DNA of 64,000 nt from a bacterium (lineage in GTDB: Bacteria > Electryoneota > B3-LCP), in contig JAPKYS010000013.1 in the NCBI GenBank assembly GCA_026394195.1, forward strand, positions 163,760 to 227,759. Direction: 5' to 3'. Shown here piece after piece: positions 44,518 through 52,364 of the stretch. The position numbers and the translations under genes were made by a program. Under the pieces are notes generated by a model. That model did no database searches and was not told the DNA's origin. It saw only the letters and a program-made list of their open reading frames with translations. Numbering within the stretch: the first letter of the stretch is position 1; each line of letters begins with the position of its first letter.

Positions 44518-44610
44518 GTTATATTTTTCTTAGCCCGATTGATATCCTGATCGGTTGGTTATCTTCGGGGTCTTAGGGCATCCCCCGACTTGGCGTCATA
44601 TGATCGTTAA

Positions 44611-44637
44611 GAGGGCGACCCTCTTAGGATCGCCCTC
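44611..44637 (-). terminator. GGGCGA hairpin after the interrupted beta-helix gene
   Basis: GAGGGCGA and TCGCCCTC enclose an 11-base loop. A linker of TCGCATC heptamers (44640-44668) separates it from the stop codon at 44669. Confidence 0.75.
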
Positions 44638-44668
44638 TTTCTCGCATCTTGCATCTCGCATCTCGCAG

Positions 44669-47600
44669 CTATTTTAAAAGCACCATTTTACCGCCGGCAG
44701 TAAAATCGCCTGCAGTCAAGCGGTACAAATAGACGCCGGAAGCAAGCCCGGTGGCGTCGAAGGTGACCTGGTGAATGCCCTCTGTACGCCAACCGTCCAG
44801 CAACCTGGCTACTTCGCGTCCGGTGACGTCATAGACCACCAGTGTGATCTTGCCCGCCTGTGGGAGCGCGAAGCTGATGGTCGTCAACGGGTTGAAGGGG
44901 TTGGGGTAGTTCTGCCCGAGGGAATAAGTTTCGGGAACTGTTGATTCGTTTGTTGCGGCGAATTCATCGAAAACGTCTCCGGTGACGTAGGATTCGGCGA
45001 TCCAGGCGCCGCCATCACTAACCGTTGACTTGGTGATGGTGAAGAAGCTGGAGTCCGCCACGGTATTGGGGTAGGTTCCTACGTAGGAAATGAAGGATAA
45101 CATACCCGAGGGTATACTTCCCGCAATGGTCTGAGTCAGGACGCGCGACGGGTTGGCTCCTCCCGGCAGGATCCGGGTCAAGGGACCGAACACCAGCGTG
45201 TAAGAATTCCCTGCATCCCGCACTTTGTTCCAAACCTGGATGGTGGCAGGCGCCGCTCCGATATTATGGATGTTAATGTTGTACTGGAAGTTGCCACCGT
45301 TGGCGGGGATGGTGATGGGTGGATTGACCGGTGATGTGTTGATGTCCAGTTGTGTCGGGCCAGGAGGCGAGAAGCGGATGCCCGACCGCGGCGTAGGTAC
45401 AATGGAACCGGCTCCGTTGAAGCAGCATTGCAGACCCGTCGTGCCCGTAGCATTCTGGATTCCAATCGTGGCTGAGTTGGCAGTACCCGGAGTCAAGCTC
45501 TTGTACATGTACTCAATCACACCTGTCTGGTAGACGATGATTTCCATCGTGTAGTTGCCTGGAGGCGTCGTTCCGTAGTGAGCTACGTTATCCCATTCGA
45601 TGATGCAGCGGCCATTGGTCGCATCATAGTAGTACCAGCAGGTGCCTTGCGTAGACATATTCATGTCATCCCAGTAGACGCCCAGCAGGTTGAACGGCGC
45701 ACTGGTGCTCGGGATGGCGACATTGCTGTAAGAGGTTAAAGCTGAGTTAAAGGAAGCCCAGCCATTCGAGCATACCCGGAAGCTCGAGTAGGTATTGCCG
45801 TAGAAGCTGTAGGAGAAGCCCAGGTTAAAGGGACCCAGGTTCTGGTCGTCAGCGGTTAAACCGGTGTTGGTTCCGGTGTACTGATACCCCGGTTGGTTCG
45901 GATTGATTTCAATCCAAACGTAGGGGGTGACACTGGCATAGTAGGCAACGGGACCGGCATGAACGGATGAAGCCTCGCCGACAGGACCTTCACCAGAGGT
46001 GTTGAAGTAGGTAACGCCATAGATGTAATCACCTTCCACCGGCGGTGTGTCAACGTAAGTGGTGTTGGTTCCGTTCAGAGTGGTGATTAAAGTGCCGTTA
46101 CGGTAGACTCTCTGACCGGTCCATGATCCGGCAGGCCAATAAGCATGGTGCGAACCCTGAGTCGGCGCGGTCCAGGTGAGGTTGACGTTCAATCCGGCTA
46201 CGGCAGCAGCGACGTTGCTTGGAGTTGCCGGGACGTCCAACCCGATCCAGCAGGAGTCCAGAGCAGGTATTCCATCGCCGTGCGAATTGAATCCTGCAAC
46301 CTTGTACTGATACATACCGGCAGCAGGGACGCTAGTGTCGTCATAGGTCGACGGCTGACCGATCTGAACATTCGTCAGAGTAGTGAGCAGCACATTATTA
46401 CGATAGACCTTGATGCCGCTCAGTTCGGTCAAGGGTTGATTGTTCGCCGTCAGGCTGGGGTTGGTCCAGGAGAGCGTAGCGATTAACTGAGCATTGTTGT
46501 GTGCAACGTCGAAATCAGTGGGGCGGTTGGGGATCAATAATGCGCCCCCCGTCTGCTCGAAGAACAGAGCGCCCATATCTGCTGTGGTGCCGTCCGGATC
46601 GAGAGGGCTGGTCGGATCTCCGGTATCGATACAGGGTGAGATGGCCAACAGGTGGAAGTTATCCAGACCCAGATCGACAAATTGCGGATCGTCGGTGAGG
46701 TTACCGGTCCCCGTTAAAGGTACTGAGCAGTCGCTGTAGTTGAAATTAACTGTACCATAGAATTCCGGGTTGACCGGTGCAGTGTTGCCGTACAGGATAT
46801 TATTGACGCCGTTGTAGGTTCCGCTGGTGTAGTACGACAGCCCGCCGCCCTTGGCGAGCGTGCTGGTGTTGGTGCAGCGATTTTGAGCGATGGTATTGTT
46901 GATTAAGGTCGCGGTGCTGGCATAGACTAACATGCCGCCACCGAGGTAAACTGCTGTGTTATCGTAGATCTGATTGTGGGAAATGGTAGCTGTTGAGTTG
47001 TCGAGGCGGATCCCGCCTCCTCCGCAGCTGCTTCACGTGCCGGTCGAAGAGTTCCGAGCGATCACGTTGTTGGTGATGCTCGCTTGTTGGCAGCTGTTCA
47101 GCAGAATGCCGCCGCCGTTATCTGCGTTGGCCAGGTTGTCCGTGATGGCGCAATTTTCAACGACCAATCCAGTGACGTTGGTAGCATATATCCCCGCGCC
47201 GCCCCAATAGGCGTCGCCGAAGGTGATGGTCGAATGCGTTACGCTGATTGCTGCGCCGTTGGTGACGATATTGGCGCCTTTAAGCGTGGAGGTCGTGCCC
47301 ACCAGGCCATGGTCGATGGCGCAGTAGCTGATCTGGCCGTTAGTGGCTCCCGGTTGGAACCGAAGGCCTCCCCAGCGATGTTCCGGAACCGGCTGCTGGC
47401 GGGTGAATATGATGCTGTCCGTGGCTGTTCCGACAGCCGTCAGTGTGCCGCTGATAGTCCAATCCCAATGTCCATTGTGCAGGAACGTTGTCCCCGGGGC
47501 GATGGTCAAGGTTCGGCCTGCATTGACCTGTATGTCGCCGACCACAATGTAGTCACCGGGTCCCAGAGCTCCCGATAGCGGGCCGCTGATCTGCGGCTGC

Positions 47601-47671
47601 GCAAAAGCAGGAAGCCCGAGAGCCAGGACCATGAGCAGGACTAAAACAGTAAGGGATTTAATCCAGTGCAT
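44669..47671 (-). pseudogene. Secreted beta-helix / fibronectin-type protein with Por-type sorting domain, interrupted by an in-frame UGA
   Basis: From the ATG at 47671 (AAAGGAGAC upstream) the frame runs 212 codons to a TGA at 47035-47033 and continues in the same frame for 787 more codons to 44669. The codons between the TGA and 46933 read SSCGGGGIRLDNSTATISHNQIYDN, clearly the continuation of the beta-helix, so a single base change or a recoded UGA separates the parts. Order: signal peptide (1-24), parallel beta-helix (about 30-350), two fibronectin-like domains with AATP-type linkers, a WxxP-type sandwich (about 570-750), the Ig-like domain shared with neighbours, and the sorting domain ending KMVLLK. 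If the UGA is real and read as stop, only a short beta-helix fragment is secreted and the anchor is lost; a second start near 46933 would lack a signal peptide. Confidence 0.8.
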
Positions 47672-47802
47672 ACTCGTCTCCTTTTGTGATTTCTCGTTTG
47701 TCGTTAAGTGCGGTTATCCAGTCGTTGCTTTTATATTTAATCTGTCGATTTCAGTGAGCCGAGAGCCTCCTTCAGCGTATAATGGCTAACCTTCCATCTT
47801 TA

Positions 47803-47819
47803 TTACCCCTCAGGGGTGA
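47803..47819. promoter_or_regulatory. TTACCCC-N3-GGGGTGA palindrome, candidate operator (site 3 of 3)
   Basis: Arms TTACCCC and GGGGTGA flank TCA; one mismatch from perfect symmetry. It lies 15-20 bases downstream of the -10 box at 47834, about 130 bases upstream of the start at 47671. Confidence 0.65.
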
Positions 47820-47833
47820 TTTACTATGCGTAT

Positions 47834-47862
47834 AATATAACAATCTTTTTATCAAAAGTCAA
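47834..47862 (-). promoter_or_regulatory. Promoter of the interrupted beta-helix gene
   Basis: TTGACT (47862-47857), 17-base spacer, TATATT (47839-47834) on the minus strand. Confidence 0.75.
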
Positions 47863-47893
47863 GTAGAATTTTTAGTTAAATAAATTTATTTTA

Positions 47894-47972
47894 GTGATTG
47901 CGAGGCTCCGCAGGAGCTGAAGCAATCTCGTTTATTTGTCTACCGGATTGCTTCGCTAACGCTCGCAATGAC
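47894..47972. repeat. Nested inverted repeat, interspersed-repeat type
   Basis: Outer arms ATTGCGAG and CTCGCAAT, inner arms GAAGCAATC and GATTGCTTC, and a small GCTCC-GCAG-GAGC hairpin. Elements of this GTCATTGCGAG...GAAGCAATC design occur in many unrelated bacterial genomes. It lies in the 525-base divergent gap 47672-48196, which has no gene but holds the promoters of both flanking genes. Confidence 0.7.
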
Positions 47973-48008
47973 TCGAATTTCGTATTTTTCCACGCTCTCT
48001 TCCCCCTA

Positions 48009-48037
48009 TATTACACACCAAACTGGAAAAAGTCAAG
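48009..48037 (-). promoter_or_regulatory. Additional TTGACT-17-TAATAT promoter-like site
   Basis: TTGACT (48037-48032) and TAATAT (48014-48009) on the minus strand are 17 bases apart, followed by AGGGGG, a half-site like the GGGG palindromes. It points at the interspersed repeat and the beta-helix gene further on. It may be a degenerate or duplicated copy of the promoter at 47834-47862. Confidence 0.4.
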
Positions 48038-48128
48038 AGTTTTTAGATCCTAAATGCGTCCGCAGAGGACAAAAACGCAACTCTAATTCCTGCGGCGAAC
48101 GAATTCTACAGACTTCTGCAAAAAATAC

Positions 48129-48158
48129 TTGACAAATCACCCTAAATATGTGTACTAT
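48129..48158 (+). promoter_or_regulatory. Sigma-70 promoter of the secreted protein-FecR-cyclase operon
   Basis: TTGACA (48129-48134), 18-base spacer, TACTAT (48153-48158), 38 bases upstream of the ATG at 48197. Confidence 0.75.
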
Positions 48159-48196
48159 ATAGCTATCCAGATACAAATCGATCCAGGAGGTGGAAA

Positions 48197-49264
48197 ATGC
48201 GGCGTGAAATCTTGATCACGATTTGCATGGGATTACTACTCGCCGGATTTCAGAATCAAACGGCATCGGCAGCCGTCAGCGTCAACCTGCAGTTGGAAGC
48301 ATCCAACAACCTTGAAGTGTTTTTCCTCAAGGATCTGAATCTCTCAGGCTCGGCGCCTTCGGCAGTCGTCTTTCGAGCCACCCTGCAGAGCAGCTCGCCG
48401 GAACAGGTTTCCTTCAAGTTCATCATGAGCTCGTCGCAGTCTGTGGTGGCGGAAGGGACTTCGGAAGTCTTCCCACTTTCCGCCGGGACTCATCAGTACA
48501 CCAACCTGGACCTGTCCAACTCAGGCTTGCCCTGCTACCTGAACGACTACGACGTCAACGACGAGGACGCCAACGACATTCAGACCCGGCTGCTGGAAAC
48601 CGGATATTTTCCTACTGATACCTACCGTATGCAATTGGACGTCTATTCCGGCGCGAACCCTGACAGCCTGATGGCTACCAGTTCGGTCAGCGTTCACATC
48701 TCCAATCCCTTCGATATCATGCTGTTGTCGCCCAACGGAACGCCCGGTTCGCCTGCGCTGGTCAACAACGACACCCCGCTCTTCTCCTGGTCTTCCTCTG
48801 CGCAAAAATTCCTGATCAAGATCTGCGAAAAAACCTCCGAAGGCATGGATCCGGAATCCATTATGAACGGCAGACCGCTCTATGAGACGGAACCGTCAGC
48901 GCCGCTCATGATCCAAAGCTTCGTCTATCCGGGGTCCGGTTTCCGGCCGTTAGAGTCGGGTCACACCTACTACTGGCAGGTGACATCGCTGGTGGAAACC
49001 TCCAGCGGACCGACGGAGTATCCCAGCCCTATCGGCGCCTTTACCATTTACGCTCAGATCAATCCGCAGGCGCAGAGAATCCTGGAAAGTTTGCAGAAAA
49101 TATTAGGGGCGGATTTTGAACCGATCCTAAGCAATCTGTCCGGTTATCAACCCAGCGGTATGATTCGGCTGGATGGTAGAGACGTCAGCATTTCAGATTT
49201 GGAAGCCATGGTGGGAAAATTCTCCTCACAGGAATATCGGACCAAGGCAGTTAATACCGAATAG
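48197..49264 (+). CDS. Secreted protein of unknown function
   Basis: A strong CCAGGAGG site precedes the ATG. Residues 1-25 are a signal peptide (LITICMGLLLAGFQ ... ASA). The mature part has an all-beta N-terminal domain (about 30-170, AVSVNLQLEASNNLEVFFLKDLNLSGSAP, SVSVHISNP), a fibronectin-like unit (about 185-285, TPLFSWSSSAQKFLIKI ... HTYYWQVTSL), and an alpha-helical C-terminus (QAQRILESLQKILGADFEPILSNLSGYQPSG). No catalytic motif is seen. It opens a run of five genes with short gaps (FecR protein, outer-membrane protein, CHASE2 cyclase, LpxL-like), so it may belong to an envelope signalling complex. Confidence 0.7.
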   Translation: MRREILITICMGLLLAGFQNQTASAAVSVNLQLEASNNLEVFFLKDLNLSGSAPSAVVFRATLQSSSPEQVSFKFIMSSSQSVVAEGTSEVFPLSAGTHQYTNLDLSNSGLPCYLNDYDVNDEDANDIQTRLLETGYFPTDTYRMQLDVYSGANPDSLMATSSVSVHISNPFDIMLLSPNGTPGSPALVNNDTPLFSWSSSAQKFLIKICEKTSEGMDPESIMNGRPLYETEPSAPLMIQSFVYPGSGFRPLESGHTYYWQVTSLVETSSGPTEYPSPIGAFTIYAQINPQAQRILESLQKILGADFEPILSNLSGYQPSGMIRLDGRDVSISDLEAMVGKFSSQEYRTKAVNTE

Positions 49265-49275
49265 ATGGGTGACCT

Positions 49276-49971
49276 ATGAAGATTAAACCGAATCTAAGCT
49301 GCCTGCTGGCCGGAGCGTTGCTCGTCTGGCTGCCCGGCGCCGGCGCACAGACACCTCAGGCTGCCGATAATTTCGTGGCGGTTGTCGTCAAAGTCGTGCC
49401 ATCGGTGCAATTGATTCACGGCGTCGACCAGAAATCGGTTCCGCTGCAAAAGGATACCCGGTTGTACCCCGGCGACCAGATCATCTGCGGTGATAAAGGC
49501 TACGTTTCGCTGATCTTTGCGGATAATGCCGTCGAGCAGAAGCTCTACCCCAACACCACCATCACACTACAGGGTCAGCGTGGCAAGACGGACGTGACCA
49601 AGCGCATATTCTTAAGCATCGGCAGAGTTCTCACCAGAGTGCTGCACGGCGACATGGAAATCATTACACCCACCTCGGTGGCATCGGTGAAGGGTACCAA
49701 GTGGTGGACTCAGGTGGACACGTCCAACCAGACTCAAATCATCGTGTTGGAAGGCAACGTCAAGATGCAGAACCGCGCCACCGGCGTGGAAAAAATAATT
49801 TCCGCCGGGAATACTGCTATTACCACTCAGGCAGGCGGGATTCAGGTCACTCCGAGCCTGGATGACGAAATCCCCGACGAGTCACAGAGCCAGGATCAGG
49901 GATCTCTGGAAATCGAATTCCAGGACGATTCAGGCAGTACCAGGATGCTTCACATCGATTTCGATAGATAA
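49276..49971 (+). CDS. FecR-domain periplasmic protein
   Basis: Signal peptide residues 1-25 (SCLLAGALLVWLPGAGA). The mature part contains the FecR domain: LYPGDQIICGDKGYVSLIFADNAVEQKLYPNTTITLQG near residues 70-110, then GRVLTRVLHGDMEIITPTSVASVKGTKWW and VLEGNVKMQNRATG. FecR-domain proteins outside the anti-sigma context often sit next to CHASE2 adenylate cyclases, as here (52365). The C-terminal 50 residues are acidic and Gln/Ser-rich. There is no sigma factor or TonB receptor gene nearby, so classic iron-citrate signalling is unlikely. Confidence 0.88.
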   Translation: MKIKPNLSCLLAGALLVWLPGAGAQTPQAADNFVAVVVKVVPSVQLIHGVDQKSVPLQKDTRLYPGDQIICGDKGYVSLIFADNAVEQKLYPNTTITLQGQRGKTDVTKRIFLSIGRVLTRVLHGDMEIITPTSVASVKGTKWWTQVDTSNQTQIIVLEGNVKMQNRATGVEKIISAGNTAITTQAGGIQVTPSLDDEIPDESQSQDQGSLEIEFQDDSGSTRMLHIDFDR

Positions 49972-49985
49972 CCCGGATACCCGAT

Positions 49986-52352
49986 TTGCGCGTCATCCCT
50001 ACCTTTCAAAGAATTCTCACGTCTTTACAGCGATCCTTCGCCTGGCGGATGATCGCTCTTGCAGTTCTATCACTCCCAGTAGCAGTATCTTGCGTCTGCG
50101 CTCAATCCGTCGTGCTCGGTTCCCATCTCTATCACGAACCCGTCATCACCGCTGGAGCAGGGACTGACGTGACCATACGCCTCAAGACCGAGGCGGGAGT
50201 GGCAGATATCGCCGAATCTCAACTGCTCTGGCGCAATGCCGGTGGTGAATTCCAAACCTCAGATCTCACTCCGGATGGGCAGGACTTGATTTTCACCATC
50301 CCCGGAGAATCTGTCAAAGCACCCTATCTGGAATATGTCATTCTGGTTCGCTTTGCCGACAATCAGCAGGTAAGCTATCCCCTCTCCGAACCGTTAACCC
50401 ATCCGCAGATCATTGCGGTTCAACAGACTGAACCGAATCGCAGCAACGCTGGCCCTTCTTTCATTGTCCTGTATCCGCAGGAAGGAGATTTGCTCTATTC
50501 CGACACATTGACTATCGCTCTTTCAATTTTCGCGCCAGATTCTGCTTTTAACCCCAATAGCATTGAAATCATCGCCGATGGGAAGACCTTCCATCCTTTG
50601 CAGGCTTCCTCGACCTTCCTGCTCATCGAGCTAACGGATTTAAAGTCCGGAAAACATGACCTGATGGTTAGAACCAGGAACTATAACGGACAAAATAACC
50701 CTGATTTTACCTGTTCCTTCAGCACCACTGCCTCAGGAGGAAAACGTCCGGTAGCGACCTTTTCCTGGGCGTTTACCGGTGAGGGGATCGTCGAAAACTT
50801 CAACGGGGAAACGGATGGCATCTTAAGAGGCGACTTTCGGGCGGAAGGTGATTTTAAAAATATTAACTACAACGCCAGAGTATACAAGACCAGCGAAGAA
50901 GCCTGGGATCGACAGCCGCAGGACCGCTACTTGATTGGATTGCATAATGATCGGTTCTATTTAAACTTAGGTGACGCCAGCCCCAATTTTTCCGATCTGG
51001 TCTTATCCGGCAGGCGGGTGCGCGGGATTGATTTTGGTGTGAGGTTGGGCGGTTTTCACCTCTCCGGAACCGCTGGCGAAATAACCAAACCGATTGAGGG
51101 GCAGGTCTATCGGCGCAATCTGATCGGTCTACGACCCTATCTGGTAACCTCCAGCGGCGGCAGATTTGGGTTCAGTTTCTTGAAGGTGAAGGACAGCATC
51201 AATTCTATCTCAGCAGCGCTGGTTGCCCCCAAGGATAACGTGGTGGCTGGCTTTGATGCCCTGCAGCCGCTGTTTTCACAACGACTGGAACTGGCACTCC
51301 AAATTGCTTTTTCGTTGACTGCGATGGACATTACCGGAGGTACGATCAGTCAGGCAGCGCTCGACAGCCTGGAAGCAAAAGGCGGCTTCAACGTTCCCTT
51401 CGATCCCAAGCCCTGGGAGCCGGTCATCGTGGTCAATGAAAGCCTGACGCCGCCGAATCCGTTAAGTGGTAGTTCAATCGCCTGGATGGGATCGGCAACA
51501 CTGCGGGAATTCGGACAACTTCTAAGTTTGAGCTATCGCAACATCGGTCCTTCTTACTATACTCTGGGGAATCCCTATCTGCAGAACGATTTGGCTGGTT
51601 GGAATTTAACCGACCAGTTCGACCTGTGGAACCGGCGGCTCTTTTTCAGTCTGGGGCTAAATCAGCAACGCGATAATCTGCGCAATACCAAACCAGCGAC
51701 CACAACTTTACAAGGTGGATGGTTAACCGTAGCGATCTATCCGGCACAGCCCGCACCAACGCTGAGTTTTTCTCTTAATTATCACACCAACGGCAATAAC
51801 ATCGACCGTGTTGATACCACTTTTACCGGAACCGATTCCCTCTATTTCGATCAGAGGCGCAAGGAGAAATCGATCACTTTCAGCGGTTCACTTCAGCAAT
51901 ATCTTAATGTCCTTGATCGACGCCACACGGTGACTCTGAATTTAAACCAATCCAACTACACCGATGAGATTGACAATCGTCCACCGGACTATGCCAATCT
52001 GAATAGTAAAAACACCAATGTTGGATTATCCTGGAAAACGGATTTATCCCGGAAATTGAGCATAATCGGATTGTATTCCTACTATTCCAGCGAGAGCGGT
52101 CTTTCAGCTTTCAAATATCAGCAGTTCGGCGCCGATGTGTCTACTCGTTACCTCAAACGCAAATTGCAGATCATCCTGGGTGCAAACCGCCGACTGGGCG
52201 AAGATCTGTTCTCACGCTGGCAAGCATCATTCCGCACCGATTGGGAGTTCTACCCAAAGCACTCCATTCGCCTGGATGCCAACCACTATTTCAATGATTC
52301 CACAGTTGACGAAGGGATTTATCGAATCTATTACTATAAGCGCTTTAATTGA
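49986..52352 (+). CDS. Outer-membrane beta-barrel protein with periplasmic sandwich domains
   Basis: The best start is a TTG giving an Arg-containing signal segment (RSFAWRMIALAVLSLPVAVSCVCAQ); an ATG at 50049 within that segment is the alternative. Residues about 40-270 contain two beta-sandwich units (VTIRLKTEAGVADIAESQLLWRN, ISVDYPLSEP-type, FIVLYPQEGDLLYSDTLTIALSIF). From about 275 to the end the sequence alternates long polar strands with short turns, as in large barrels (EGIVENFNGETDG, FYLNLGDASPNFSDLVLSGRRVRGIDFGV, SIRLDANHYF), and the last residues end in an aromatic strand IYYYKRF. It sits between the FecR gene and the cyclase gene with gaps of 14 and 12 bases. Substrate or partner unknown. 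Confidence 0.65.
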   Translation: MRVIPTFQRILTSLQRSFAWRMIALAVLSLPVAVSCVCAQSVVLGSHLYHEPVITAGAGTDVTIRLKTEAGVADIAESQLLWRNAGGEFQTSDLTPDGQDLIFTIPGESVKAPYLEYVILVRFADNQQVSYPLSEPLTHPQIIAVQQTEPNRSNAGPSFIVLYPQEGDLLYSDTLTIALSIFAPDSAFNPNSIEIIADGKTFHPLQASSTFLLIELTDLKSGKHDLMVRTRNYNGQNNPDFTCSFSTTASGGKRPVATFSWAFTGEGIVENFNGETDGILRGDFRAEGDFKNINYNARVYKTSEEAWDRQPQDRYLIGLHNDRFYLNLGDASPNFSDLVLSGRRVRGIDFGVRLGGFHLSGTAGEITKPIEGQVYRRNLIGLRPYLVTSSGGRFGFSFLKVKDSINSISAALVAPKDNVVAGFDALQPLFSQRLELALQIAFSLTAMDITGGTISQAALDSLEAKGGFNVPFDPKPWEPVIVVNESLTPPNPLSGSSIAWMGSATLREFGQLLSLSYRNIGPSYYTLGNPYLQNDLAGWNLTDQFDLWNRRLFFSLGLNQQRDNLRNTKPATTTLQGGWLTVAIYPAQPAPTLSFSLNYHTNGNNIDRVDTTFTGTDSLYFDQRRKEKSITFSGSLQQYLNVLDRRHTVTLNLNQSNYTDEIDNRPPDYANLNSKNTNVGLSWKTDLSRKLSIIGLYSYYSSESGLSAFKYQQFGADVSTRYLKRKLQIILGANRRLGEDLFSRWQASFRTDWEFYPKHSIRLDANHYFNDSTVDEGIYRIYYYKRFN

Positions 52353-52364
52353 CCAGAGCCCTGC

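Noticed and set aside
44640..44668. CRISPR-like array in the heptameric linkers
   Set aside because: Units of 7 bases without spacers, and no cas genes in the window.
47003..47035. Selenocysteine insertion at the in-frame UGA
   Set aside because: The downstream hairpin has a 3-base loop with no GU motif or bulge typical of bacterial SECIS, the residue lies in a structural beta-helix and no Sec genes are visible. Kept only as an outside possibility.
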